Positions 25,235-36,939 of a DNA stretch of 64,000 nucleotides are shown one piece after another. How positions within the stretch are numbered: position 1 is the first letter of the stretch; the number at the start of each line of letters is the position of its first letter. Both the position numbers and the translations under genes were made by a program. The notes beneath the pieces were generated by a model. That model did not search any database, was not told the origin of the DNA, and was given only the letters and a program-made list of their open reading frames with translations. The stretch comes from Anisus vortex (Eukaryota; Mollusca; Gastropoda; Planorbidae): NCBI GenBank assembly GCA_949126835.1, contig OX421494.1, positions 24,148,696-24,212,695 of the forward strand. Direction: 5' to 3'.

Positions 25235-27595
25235 ATATGTGGGTGGATATGTACATACCGCATAATCTTTTTTAATACTGGACAGAATGAGATGAAAATT
25301 GCTACAAATATTCTTTGCCTTAATGCGGTGGACACTGTCAAGGTTTTAAGAAAATTTAAATGACCGCAGTGGTCATTTTGGTCAAAAAACGCGAATAAAA
25401 TGACACATTTTGGTTTCATGTTGAAATTTCCGTTCCAACTTTTTATAGTTTTTCGATCGATCGCGCTAAAAATTAATAAGATAAAAGGACGCGCAGAGAT
25501 TATTTTTGTATGACGTCATCAAACTTTGCGCATTCATTTTAAATTAACTTTGCTTCAATGTTTGCTGATGTTCTTTATGAATGAATAGAACAAAATATAT
25601 TCACGTTTTAATTTGCGTCGTAATTTATAGCGGGCAATTTTTAAATTGTTATAATGGGTAGTGATTTTAATGGGTAATTTATGTTGTAGCAGGCAAATAA
25701 AAAATTCCATCACGTTTAAATTCGTGTCGTATACGAAATATAAAATGTGTAGTTGTTGCGGGCAATCTCATTATAACTGCTTGAGTAGTTAGAGTGTATG
25801 TAAACCTAACTTTTAGCCGGTTCGGAGGACAGGGCACATACCGGCTAGTGCCTTTATAAATCCACATAGCAGTAATTTATAGCTCGGTAATTTCGAATCA
25901 CTACTTAGCCTATGTCATTGTGAAGTAAAAGAATAACATTCCCATTTCAGACGTTAAATATCTTAAATAAAAATTGAATATCTGCTAACAGTATACATGC
26001 TACTGAGGGATGACTAGTCTAGATCATAATGGGCTAAGTGTTTGATCCTGCTTTCTTGAATGGATAGTTGTAAATTCTCTAGCTTATGAGTTATGAGCAT
26101 GGTTAATTTGCTATTTCAAAACACAGAAGACAGAATTACACTATTATTTTATAATTTAAATAAGTATAAAGTATAAAGTAAGGCATTGTATTGTGCTTTA
26201 CTATTAACTATTATTATATATTATATACTATTGACTATTGACCTATTGTTTCAAAATCATAATTAATGATAATTGTTAACCAAGGAAACTACTCTACACT
26301 GTTTTCAAAGTTTAATAAAATAAAAACAACCATATAATTTTATATAATATTTAATAATAGTATATATTATTATTATATTTATATACATCTAGATCTAGTA
26401 TAGTCACAATACTTTTTGGTTATAATATAAGTTATTTGATTATTTGGGTATAACTGGTATAAACAGTTTAAAGTCAGTTATAAGTAGCCTAAATAATATC
26501 TGGGCCAATAATTTGAATAAATTAATGAAGACAATGTTGAATGTAATAATGAATAAATATAGGCTATAGTGCCGCTATAGCTATTCGCTATTGACTTACC
26601 GAGTTACCGTACCGGTCACCGGGTCAGAGTTTTATTAGGCCTATTTTTTTTATTATTTTTAAAGAGTTAGATGAGTTAGAGAAAGAGCAATAGTGAATAG
26701 TGAGAGGCTTGGCTTGAAAAGTATTAAATCTAGACTAGACTAGATCTATAAAGATTGTATCATTAATTTGGAATGGTTATTTCATCTGATATTAAGTTTT
26801 ATGATTTATGTATTTTGTCTATCCAAAACGGAGGGCAATAATAATATAAATAATAATAAATAATATAAAACTACGAAAAAAGTTAGTGAACATCGTCTGC
26901 TAAGTTAGTCTATTTTTATTTATATTTTGCTCTCAAAGGAAATTAAACGTTGCGCATGTCAATGCAGTAACTGTAAAAGTAATTTTCGCTTTAAAAAAAA
27001 AATAATATTCATGGACTTCAACGTCCAGAAAAAAAAAGAATTAAATTGTGATCAAAATGCGGCTGATGGGAAATTGAGCAAGTTTAAAGGAAAAATCCTT
27101 TAGGTGGAATATTCTGAATTCTCTCAAAAATCGGAAATATCCATCAACTGACTTATTTAGGCCTACTAAACTATAGGCTCAAACATAGATTATATTAATT
27201 TATTAGGTTCATGTCATACTCATTATTAGTGGTCATAGGCATACGTGTAACGACGTGTAGGTGTAGACTAGGTATTGTCTTTGAAATGTATAAGTAAACA
27301 AAATAAAGGAATACAGTAGCCTACCCGAATGAAGTTATACGAGGTCTTTAGTTTGTAGTAGCCTAAGCATAATCTGTGAACAGTGGGCCTATGGTCTATG
27401 TCTAGGCCTACAATGCATAACTTGACACTTTTAAATCATGAATAAATTCTTAAAAAAAAAAAAAAAAGCAACCTACTGAGCAGTTTTTATCTCCAGCGCT
27501 ATCAATAAGGTCAAAAGGTTAATTTAAAGATGGGACTGCAACCTGTCTTTGGGTGTGACTTAAAAAAAACGAGTAGGATATAGACTAGTCTAGGA
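25235..27595. other. Non-coding stretch
   Basis: AT-rich DNA with many TAGGCCTA-type words and TATA-rich tracts at 26200-26400. No gene recognised. Confidence 0.5.
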
Positions 27596-27820
27596 CAGAG
27601 GTCGGCAACCTATATGGCACACTTACCAATTTTGGCATGCAGTGCGATTCTCATGGCACGCGCAAGACTCCAAAAAAAGGCAATTCAAGTCCCTTCTACA
27701 ATAAATTGTGTGCTAGAGCAGGATGACTTTTAGGCTATTAGGGCACGGTATAATACGCTTAATAAATTAGAAATCCCACAACTTGGCACACTATTATAAA
27801 AAAAAAGTTGCCGACCGCTG
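27596..27820. mobile_element. hAT-like MITE, 225 bp, exact 8-bp TSD
   Basis: The left end CAGAGGTCGGCAACC and right end GTTGCCGACCGCTG are inverted repeats. GTCTAGGA is duplicated exactly at 27588-27595 and 27821-27828. Internal GGCACGCG and TTGGCACAC words relate it to the elements at 5344 and 41870. Confidence 0.93.
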
Positions 27821-27897
27821 GTCTAGGACATTATATATTATAAGGCTATTAGTCTATAGTTATAGTCTATTCTTGATTCACATATTTAGCTCAGAGC

Positions 27898-27995
27898 TGG
27901 ATAGACTAAGGGGCACTCTCAAGTCCCGGTAAAACAAATCATAGCCTGCACCATGATTCGAATCTAGAAACTTAAATTAGGATCGGCCACCGTGC
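27898..27995 (-). mobile_element. Truncated tRNA-derived SINE
   Basis: Partial match to the SINE at 23856-24137, covering the box B region (CATGATTCGAATC) and the adjacent body; tail and box A are largely lost. Confidence 0.6.
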
Positions 27996-29170
27996 ACGAT
28001 GAAGGCCGATTGACCAGAAAAAAAGTAGGCCTATGCCTATTCTGTTCAGCTATATATCTAGTCCTTTTTGGACAGACACTTCGAATACTGATAAAATGAA
28101 TTTAATCTGGGCGTGATCATCCCATTAAATTTAATCATAATCATATATATACCTAGTATAATATACCTTATAATATCTATATGTTTCGTCACTGGCCTAC
28201 GTATTATTGATGAACAGGTAATGATACAAATACAAAAAAAAAAGAGAGACAATATACTATTATTCAAATAAAAATCTTTTTTTTTAATTGGGATCAATTT
28301 TTAAACAAATGCCACTCTTACAGTCACTTTTACCGGCATAGAAACTAATTTTTAAAAAAAACTAGTCTATAAGACGTTACAGTTCTAAATAATAGATACT
28401 TTTTTCAATGATTCATAAAAATACACCGAAATGCGAAAAAAAGGCAAGGGTTTTAAAAAACGTTTTCTTATCAAAATTTAACAGGACAAAGCAAAAGTTT
28501 ATTTTTAATATAACTAAAAGTACTTTTCATTTTAAAAAAATGACAAAATAAACGTATTAACCATAGATAGACCCGTGAAATAAAATATCTATCTTTAAGA
28601 GTTAAGAGTGTTTGTAATTTTAGCTGTAAATTAATTTAATTAGTATATTTGTTTTCCAATATGTTCGCCACATTTTTGCTCCAGTCATGGCGACGTCCTA
28701 ACAATTGATAATAATAGTTGGTAGGCTATAGTATTTGTATACAATAACAACGTAATGTCAGCTTTTGTAAATTAGTGTTAATAAGATATTTATTTTGTCT
28801 GTATACGTATAATCAATTTGTTTTAGCAAATTTGAATGAAAAGGCAATATAAAATCCACATATCGTCACGGTCGAAGAATGGCCTAGCGGCTCGGCTAGC
28901 CCTAGCACTGACAACTCAACAAACAACTGTCAGTAGTCTGAGTAGTGTCAGAGTCTGAGAGTAGTGAGAGTGTCACTGAATTAGACTTAACTGACTACTC
29001 AGGCCTACTGACTAGCAGCATTACTAAACTTACTTAGTTAACTTAGTTACTTACTTCTAGGCCTATCTTATTACTTTATTTATGCTAATAATAATAACAA
29101 CTAGGCTAGCTAGCCGCTAGGCCTATTACTAGTATTACTTTACCAATTTAAATTTAAGGTTTAAGGCTAT
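27996..29170. other. Non-coding stretch
   Basis: AT-rich with short AGT/GAGT-rich runs near 28930-28980 and TAGGCCTA words. Nothing else recognised. Confidence 0.45.
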
Positions 29171-29228
29171 TGTCTATTGTCAGTATTGACTATTGTCAGT
29201 ATTGACTATTGTCAGTATTGACTATTAG
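29171..29228. repeat. 16-bp tandem repeat, about 3 copies
   Basis: TGTCAGTATTGACTAT is repeated almost perfectly three times, directly before the LINE fragment at 29245. Confidence 0.85.
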
Positions 29229-29244
29229 TACTATTAACTATTAA

Positions 29245-31443
29245 CATGGGTTCAGGAAAAACAGATCATGTGAAACTCAATTAATAGGCCTAATAGATGA
29301 CTTGTAATAATAATAATAAGACTTGTATAGCGCATATCCCGTTTGAAACAGTTCTAAGCTCTGTCAACAGTTACAGATATAGTACAGACAACGAATAAAA
29401 GACAAATAAATGAGAAATAATAAAATAGTAAAATAATAAACTGTTAATTGAATAGGTAGGTCTTCAGCTGGCTTCTGAAAGTGTCAAAGCTAAGGCACTG
29501 TCGAAGTTGTAGTGGGAGGGCATTCCATGCGGACGGGCCCACGTATGAGAATGCCCGTTTGCCAGCGGACACCAGTTTCACACGAGGGATCTGAAGAGTT
29601 AGCGTATCAGAAGCCGAGCGGAGTGGACGGGATTGTGTATGGAGCTTGAGACAGGAGCGAAGGTAGTCGGGGGCAGAGTCATTCAGACACTTGTAACATA
29701 GAGACGCCAGCTTATATGAGATATGGTGGTTAATGGGTAGCCAGTGCAGAGATTGGAGCAGAGGAGTAGTATGCGTCAAGTTCTTCTTCTTAAGGACCAG
29801 TCGGGCAGCACAGTTCTGAACACGTTGGAGGCCCTGAAGGGAGGAGGTCGAGAGGCCAGCCAAGAGCGAATTGCAGTAATCCAAGCGGGAAAAAAAGGAG
29901 AGAGATGACAAGCTTAACACAAGCTTCCTTGGACAGATAGCGAATGGGGGGAGCAATGTGACGCAGATGGAAAAAGCAGATTTTGGTGAGAAAGGAGATG
30001 TCGGGCTGCATGGACACCGTGGAGTCGAGATAGACGCCAAGGCTCTTGACAGTCGGGGAGAAAGGTACTGTTGCGTCGGCCAGTTGGAGATCGGACTCAG
30101 TAAGGGACGCGACCCTCTGTCTCGTACCGACGATAAGAGCCTCAGTCTTCTCACTGTTCAACTTCAGCTTGTTTTCCGTCATCCAGTTCTTTATGTCCAG
30201 GAAACAGATGGAGATGGAAGAAAGGAGCCCATCGAAGTCTTCAGGCTTAGCACTGTTATAGATCTGGGTGTCATCGGCAAAGGAATGATATTTTAGGTTT
30301 TTGCGTTCGATGACAAAGGAGAGGGGTTGGGTGTATAGGGTGAAAAGAACTGGGCCGAGGACAGACCCTTGTGGCACACCAAAGCAGACATGATCGGGCT
30401 GTGATGATAAGGACTCGGTCATGACGGTCTGGAAGCGATTCTGAAGATAGCTCATGAACCAGGAGAGGGCGATGTCGCGAATGCCAAACGTAGAGCTGAG
30501 GCGATCTATGAGTCGGTGATGGTCAATCCTATCGAAGGCAGCAGACAGATCTAACTGTACAAGGGCAAAGACCATACCTCTGTCTGTGGCGTTTTGGAGG
30601 TCAGTGGTGATCCGCAAAAGCGCAGTCTCAGTGCTATGATGTTGGCGATACGCGGACTGGTGCACGGGCATCAGCGAATGCAGAGACAGGTGTGCATTTA
30701 ACTGCTCAAGGATAACTCGCTCCAGGATGTTAGAAAGGAAGGGGAGGTTGGATACTGGGCGGTAATTCTTGCACTCATTTACGTCGAGGGATTGTCTAAG
30801 GGATTAGATAATAACAACCAAATTGATGCTATTTTAATAGATTTTTCAAAAGCATTTGATAAGATTCATCATTCTAGTCTTCTAAAAAAACTTAAATACC
30901 TTGGTATCTCTGGTCCCTTACATCAGTGGACTCAGGACTTTCTTATAGGCAGTGATAATAAATGGCCCTAAGTCATCACCAACAACTGTAAACTCAGGAG
31001 TTCCACAAGGAACTGTTCTAGGGTCCCTACTATTTCTAATTTATATTAATTATCTACCAAATTGCATCAACACAGGAACAAAAGTAAGATTATTTGCTGA
31101 TGATTACATAATTTGTAGAATAATAAGTAGTAATAACACATAAGGCATTAAACTTTAATTTAGAAATACAACCCAATAACAACCTGTTGCAAAGCTCAGA
31201 TAAACATAAAGACAAAAACACTTTCCTTATCCATTATTTGAGAACAAATGCATATAAGTTCTCTTTCTTCCCGAGTGGCATTCGGGCATGGAATGGGTTG
31301 CCTGAACAAACCAGGAAAACCAGTAACTTAACATCATTTAAAACATTAATAAAAATGCAAGACTAGACTCGGACCACGGATGAGCGTAGGACGCAATAAT
31401 CTTCTCTATAGAAGGAGCGTCTGTAATGTATAAGATAAGATAT
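29245..31443 (+). pseudogene. Outer non-LTR retrotransposon (CR1/RTE-like), split and internally deleted
   Basis: At 29245-29304 the + strand encodes HGFRKNRSCETQLIGL then IDDL, a classic reverse-transcriptase segment. It resumes at about 30796 with SKGLDNNNQID, AILIDFSKAFDK, then GVPQGTVLGS and FADDY after a frame change. It jumps to the C-terminal FFPSGIRAWNGLP (about 31270-31308) and a 3' tail at 31390-31443 ending TAAGATAAGA. The gap at 29306-30791 is an inserted minus-strand LINE. Frameshifts and an internal deletion mark it as dead. Confidence 0.85.
29306..30791 (-). pseudogene. Inner CR1/L2-like LINE, 5'-truncated, inserted in the outer LINE
   Basis: The minus strand encodes most of a reverse transcriptase: NYRPVSNLPF, HQSAYRQHHSTETALL, LDLSAAFDRIDH, GVPQGSVLGP, SFADDTQIY, then after one frameshift near 29850-29900 SRLDYCNSLLAGL and the C-terminal GPSAWNALPLQLR, ending at a stop at 29444. 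The 3' end GCGCTATACAAGTC plus (TTA)n at 29306-29330 is typical of CR1/L2-like elements. TTGT flanks both sides, a probable short TSD inside the outer LINE codons D-L-S. Confidence 0.9.
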
Positions 31444-31697
31444 TACTATTAGTATATTAGTATTAAAATATGAATAGATAGTATTTTGGGGTGTTTTGAG
31501 TGACTTAATAGTTGAAATGTATACCCTAAGTATAGGCTAGTATAGACAGTATAGTAGTTCACACAGAGACAGTTTTTTTATTTAATCTATTATATGGCAA
31601 ATTGTATATTCCTATGCCATAGTCGGCCCATAGTTAGGGCCAGTTAGGCATTATCCTATACCTATATGACATAATATGATTAGTATATTATATGATA

Positions 31698-32150
31698 ATG
31701 ATATCATCATCATCATCAATCCCTTGACTTTGACTTTTGTGGAGAGCCAATGGACACATCAGCAGTCAACTTTCTCCATTTTTGCCAAACTTTAGCGGCT
31801 GTTTATAGTTCAGTTATTTGCATCCCTGTCCAATATTTTACATTGTCGAACAAGCTGACGGCCTCTTTGACGTCTACCTTCTACTGTGCTCTGGAGGATT
31901 GTTTTTGGCAGTTATTATGCCGCAACACAGTTTGCGCCGTTTGATTTTTGTCATAATGTTTTCTTGAGGGCCTGCAATTGAGGATATCCTGTCCCTCACA
32001 TACGCATTAGTCCTGTGTTCTACCTAGGAGGTTCGAAGTATTTTTCCCATGCATTTATTTTTGAATGCCTGCAACTTGTTTTCAGTTGCTGATAGCAGCG
32101 TCCAGGTCTCACATCCATACAGTTTACTAACGCTGTTGACTTGGTCTGTA
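31698..32150 (-). pseudogene. RTE-like LINE 3' fragment
   Basis: The minus strand reads KLYGCETWTLLSATENKLQ near 32140-32080, then a run with TVEGRRQRGR near 31890, in broken frames, ending GTCAAGGGATTGATGATGATG with an ATG-repeat tail at about 31698-31716. The YGCETWTL and EGRRxRGR motifs and this 3' end are characteristic of RTE-type ORF2 C-termini. Confidence 0.75.
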
Positions 32151-32824
32151 TAGGCCTGCTATATTTATAGTTTTAGGCATAGTTAATTTATAACATAGAC
32201 ATAACTTAAGTAACAAAGTAGAATTGTACAGGGGGCATGTCTAAATTACAATTTACTTGATTCATGTACATGTTCTTAACTTTCTGGAGCTATTCCTGCA
32301 GGGGGCACATTTTTTTTGTTCCAATTAGTAGTTTGCAGAATTTAAAAATATGATATATGTGAATGTGAGACATTTATTGCTTCAGTCTGTCATGAAGATA
32401 ATATGTTGAAATTTGCAAGAAAGTTGGTTTTGGCATGGTTTGGATGCAGCTATGACGCTCTTTGGGTTTTCTTTCTTTTTATTATAAGTATTGTTTTGAC
32501 TTCTGTGTGTTGGGATGCATCTGTCTGATTTTTTCTGCCTTGCATTTTTGCTAGGTTGCCAGCAGTGTTGTTCCCTTCAATTTGTACTTGCCCGGGGATC
32601 CATTGGAGAACCAATTCTTTTGTTATTTTGCTTAGTTTTGTTTGTTAGTGACTATTTGATGGAAAGGTTTGTATTTTTTTTAGTCTTTTTCTTCATTCTC
32701 AAGTGTATGTTGGATGTTTTAAGTGTAAGGTCTGAAGGACCCAGAAGAAATCAAAACAATATGAAATGAATCCCAAAGATGGTCTGAGCTACATGAAAAC
32801 CATCTTTTAATTTAATATATTATT
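32151..32824. other. Non-coding stretch upstream of the ankyrin gene
   Basis: An open frame at 32515-32769 is hydrophobic and T-rich, lacks a recognisable domain and is not annotated. The untranslated first exon of the ankyrin gene may lie here. Confidence 0.4.
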
Positions 32825-32989
32825 CAGGGATGCCAGTTTTCCGGCTAAAGCCGGATTTCAGGCTTTTAGAAAATCTCCGGCTATGGTTTGTGTCACTATA
32901 CGTATTGTCGCACGTTCAAGCTTGCATATTAGTTTTTGTAGAGAAAAAAAATGTTCAGGCTTTTTTGTCTAGGCCTGCTGGCATCCCTG
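32825..32989. mobile_element. MITE, 165 bp (CAGGGATGCCAG ends)
   Basis: Perfect 12-base inverted ends CAGGGATGCCAG and CTGGCATCCCTG, with an inner inverted GCCGGATTT / AAATCTCCGGC pair. Flanks are ATATTATT and ATTATTAA, both AT-rich, so the TSD is not certain. Confidence 0.85.
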
Positions 32990-33353
32990 ATTATTAATTC
33001 TTTTCAAAGTTTCTTGAAATTCAACCCTGTAAATGTAGATTAGGCCTTTTATAAACACTTATAGAATCATTAAAAAATTACATACATACAGTTAATAAGA
33101 AGACATTACTTTTTTTAGATATTGGCCTAAACAAGGAAGAACTGGACTAAAAAGTTAATTTTTCCATCAAATGAACGGTGTGTATAACAGCTGTATAACA
33201 TTTAACAATATTTACACAATATAATGTAATTAAATAATTTAAAACTAGCAAGTAATCAAAAGCCATTATAGAGTTAATAATGATTGATAATAAATTCAAA
33301 GAATTAATAATTAAATTACTTTTTGTTGTTGTTGTTTTTTTTTTTTTTTTCAG

Positions 33354-34726
33354 ATGTTTCGTGAAAAGTTAATATCATGGATGGACCCACCATTGGTTTG
33401 ACTCTGTATTCTGATTTCAGCAAAGGCCTCAGCAAGACACTTTTATTTTTATTTCAATTTGCATGGTTCTCCAAATTCAGGCTGCCTGCATATTTAACAT
33501 TTATACTCTTAGCAGCAGATATAAGACTTAGCATAGAGATTGTAATTGGTGAACAAATGATCAATGATTTACCTGATGATGAGATATGAATTCACAATTT
33601 ATCGTGACATATTTTGTATATGCTGAGTCTTGTATAGAGTCATGAGCAGAGGGGTACGTGATTTAAGAGACCTCATTTGTGTCTCGAGACTTACATTTAA
33701 CGATAGTGATGAGGAAGGAGTTTATTCTGACTGTGATATTTCACTGAATAAAGAAATCAGCAGTTTGTCCCTTTCAGATCAATCACACTCTGATAGTGCC
33801 CATGACAACTGCACACTTAATTCGGTGACCTCACCTGATTCAGGTTTCATCACTGAATCCCCTGGTCTCACCACCTTAAAGCCCACCAATGTTTGTCAGA
33901 ATGATTATGGCTTATCTAAACAGATCTCAACACAGCAAGGAGACAAGAAAAATACAAAACTGCAGAAAAAAAAGAGGAAAAAGGTAGCGTCTTCACTTGC
34001 AACACATGATCTGCCCAAGCCTGCACCTTTACCTCCAGTGCAGAGCTTATCAAAATCTAGCATGAAGCAGGCTGTCAGAAAAGGTAAATCTTCAGAATCA
34101 CAGTGTCATGAACAGGTTAAAAAGAAGGTCCGATCAAACTTTGATGACATATTGACATTTATGGATGCTACAATAGTAGCAAGCTGGCTCAAGCGGTCAA
34201 ATGATTCCATTCAAGAGTTAACTAAATATTGCAACAGTGGAGAGACCTTTGTCCGCTTTGCCCAATTTTGGCTCTCAGAATTTCCAGATTTCCAAAAAAA
34301 GGATATTTTTTCAATGGAATTTGACATTTTGCTAAATGAAGTTGCCTTAGCTTTTGGTGCAGGTAGAGAGAGTGAGCAGGTGACTAGACGGGATATTCTA
34401 GACATGATAGGAGCAGTTTTTAAAGAATACCCTGTCAAATTAATAGGCAAACTTGGGCCATATATTTTTCTGGACTACTTGGATATTCTAACTTCAGAAA
34501 GGCATGATCAGTACAAAAAATTGTTATCTGACGTTCGATGCTCAACATCAAATCGGCAGTATGCACAGTGGCTTTTAGCAACACGTTGTTTTGCCTTGGT
34601 TAATGTTTGGTCTTCTGTGCTTAACTTCTATAGAAATTTGACAGGGCAAAAGGCCAAGCCTAGTAAAATTCCTGGAGATTTGTCTTTAAAAGGAACCTAT
34701 CTTAGAAGGATGACAGTTGCCATGCA
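33354..34726 (+). CDS. Ankyrin gene, first coding exon (with 5' leader)
   Basis: Opens at a strong acceptor (poly-T then CAG at 33351-33353) and ends GCCATGCA|gtaagt. It carries a 288-base leader containing the 70-codon ORF, then the long ORF from 33642. Confidence 0.83.
33377..33589 (+). CDS. 70-residue hydrophobic peptide, upstream ORF of the ankyrin transcript
   Basis: Complete ATG-to-stop frame in the same exon as the ankyrin ORF, which starts 52 bases after its stop and in another frame. The start context is strong (A at -3, G at +4). The product has a polar N-terminus (MDGPTIGLTLYSDFSKG), one or two hydrophobic stretches (about residues 22-52, LLFLFQFAWF and AYLTFILLAA) and an acidic C-terminus (NDLPDDEI). 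I do not recognise it. Its balanced amino-acid use is more protein-like than random AT-rich DNA, but conservation is untested. A second, out-of-frame ATG lies at 33354. It could be a true second cistron, a regulatory uORF or chance. Confidence 0.5.
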   Translation: MDGPTIGLTLYSDFSKGLSKTLLFLFQFAWFSKFRLPAYLTFILLAADIRLSIEIVIGEQMINDLPDDEI

Positions 34727-36939
34727 GTAAGTTACATCTTTTAAAAGGTTTCTATAAGTAAATTAAGCTTAATAATATTCAATCTTTCATTTGTTTCTCT
34801 TTACATTTAAATAAAAAAGACCATAACATTACTAATTAGCTAATACTAATAGCTCAAAAGGTGTAGGTTTCACTTTTCACTAATACATATATACAGGTTG
34901 GGTTACATCGATGTTGTTACGTATTTGATTGAAAGTGGCCATATAAAGTCAACCTATTCAGATGCTCATGGGAAATCCTTGCTATTTACTGCAGTCATGT
35001 GCAAGCAGCCAGCTATTGTGAAATATCTTTTATCTTTAGTAAGTTGATGTTGTGATTTAGAATTTAACAGAATAGGAACAAGATTATACTTGGTAGGGAA
35101 AATGACTTTTACTAGCCTTTTTTTTTTTACATAAATTAGATTATAAAAAAAGGTCTAGATGTATTAAAGGCTTTTTAAAAAAAGACTAATATTAATAGAT
35201 ACACATATATAAAGTGGTAAATATATATATATTTTTAAAAAAAAATGTAGCTATGCATTCTAATGCGGCTGCAGCACTAGTAAATTTCTATTATATTTAA
35301 ATTGTATAACTTGAAACATTTTCTTGATTCCTATATCAGCAATTTATTGTTAAAATGAGTCAAATAGCTCAAAATGGTGAATCAATAGAAACTGATTCTT
35401 TTTTTTAATGTTGTATTACTGCTGTGAAGACAAATTCAGGATAAGTAATTTATGGATAAACACAATGATCTATGGATGCATAAATATATTAACAATAGCG
35501 TTTTATTAAAATAGCTTTTCATAGTTCTTGAAAGAGATTGATGAATATGATTAAAATTTCTAATATTAATAATATTATAGCTAAAAAAGGAGAATATTAA
35601 TTCATTCTCTTAAAATTGTTAAGTAAAAACCTTTAAATGGACAAAACAAATTTGAAAAAGTTTCATAAAAAAATATATTATTTTTCACTTTGAATATATT
35701 AGTCATTAGATGCACATATAATTATTTGTCTTGGTTTAGAATTTACCTTAATGCAAATACTTTTGTTTTTTTAAGCGATATAAGGGCTGCTGAATATATC
35801 ATCTTTCATTAATCCCATTTCATTATTGCATGCACAGGCTAATCCTTCTCTAGATGTGAATCAAACAGCTGACACTGGCAACACACCTCTCCATGCAGCT
35901 GCCAACATTGGAGATCTAGGAATAGTTGAAATGCTTTGTGAATGTGATAAGATTAATGTCAACTGTGTGAACACTCAGTGTGAGAGTGCTACCCCTTTAC
36001 ACTTGGCTGTCATGCATGGTTAGTCACACAAATTTAACCCATCAGCTTCCTTTTCTTCTTCTTCTTTCATTTAGTTGTTTGTTTTTAAACGAAATTGTTA
36101 CAACTCTTTTTGAAAAGTACATTGGTGTTGATCTGATACTCTCAAAGACAAATCCCACCACATAGTCAAGTCAAAATATGAAACTTCACATTGTATTTAA
36201 AGTAAAAAAAAAAAATCTAGTGTATTTTTTAACTACATAGCAAAGTAATGCAAACTAATAAATCCCCGACAATGAGTAGCAATTGCTGCTTTGTCATAAC
36301 AAACCATTTACTATTGAAGGAGATGGCCCACATCAGGCACTAGTACATCAAAATAGAATCTGGCTAAAACACTCTATTGGATTAATTGTAGTTTTTGTTT
36401 TGTTTGTTTTTTTGTATTTTAATAAGATATACCGGTATATTGTTTGGATAATGTGTTGATGCAGCTGAAATAAGATTACTACAGCATAATTGATTGAAAA
36501 CAATTCACAATAGTAGTGCACTAATATATTTATTTACCAATAACAATTTATGTGGTGGATGATTACAATTTCTCCTTTGGTTAGTTAATCTAGTTCTATA
36601 CTGTTGGCTTTTTATTTTTAGTGAGGCATTAGATAGTTAAATTTTACAGATTACTTAGCATTTCTAGTTAATATTTATAAAACAGAGTTGCCTTTTTGTT
36701 TAACAAATTATTAATTACAACTTTTGTAATTTAATTTTTTTTTTCTTCTTTTAGAAGTATGGTTAAAATGTTTTATTACACATCGGCTTTCTTTTTGTAA
36801 AGGTCACACCCAGATTGTGGAGTGTCTGTTAAAACATGGTGCTGATCCTCTCCTCAAAATGGGTGAAACCACAGCTCAACAGTTGGCCAAAGACTTGGAT
36901 CATTCCCAAATAAAAGCCTTGCTTGAAAGCAAGTTGTGA
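33642..36939 (+). CDS. Ankyrin-repeat protein with unrecognised N-terminal helical domain
   Basis: Coding exons: 33642-34726, 34897-35038, 35838-36018 and 36803-36939, all with GT..AG borders and continuous phase; stop TGA at 36937. Start chosen at MSRGVRDLRDL, the first ATG in the long frame. Residues ~1-150 are Ser/Asp-rich and hold a basic KKKRKK run, a likely nuclear-localisation signal. About 150-360 is a helical, globular-looking region (FDDILTFMDATIVASWLKRS, LLNEVALAFGAG, LGPYIFLDYLDILTSERHDQ) that I cannot assign. The last three exons encode ankyrin repeats with the TPLHAAA and TPLHLAV signatures and GHTQIVECLLKHGADP. Ankyrin repeats bind proteins; the partner is unknown. About 515 residues. 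A non-coding 5' exon is implied by the acceptor at 33353. Confidence 0.88.
34897..35038 (+). CDS. Ankyrin gene, exon 3
   Basis: Acceptor atatacag and donor TTA|gtaagt. Encodes LGYIDVVTYLIESGHIKS and a following GKSLLFTAVMCKQPAIVKYL repeat. Confidence 0.87.
35838..36018 (+). CDS. Ankyrin gene, exon 4
   Basis: Acceptor tgcacag and donor CATG|gttagt. Contains GNTPLHAAANIGDLGIVEML and ATPLHLAVMHG. Confidence 0.88.
36803..36939 (+). CDS. Ankyrin gene, terminal exon
   Basis: Acceptor tttgtaaag; completes the split Gly codon and encodes HTQIVECLLKHGADPLL, ending ALLESKL-stop. A possible polyadenylation signal (AATAAA) is at about 37636. Confidence 0.87.

Noticed and set aside
25008..25419. Several ORFs rich in Tyr/Ile/His/Thr or Cys/Met/Tyr/Val
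   Set aside because: All are readings of the ATGT microsatellite in different frames.
29958..30296. 112-residue + strand ORF
   Set aside because: Antisense shadow of the CR1/L2-like reverse transcriptase.
32515..32769. 84-residue + strand ORF with hydrophobic segments
   Set aside because: Phe/Leu content follows the T-rich DNA; no homologous motif, and it lies between TE fragments.
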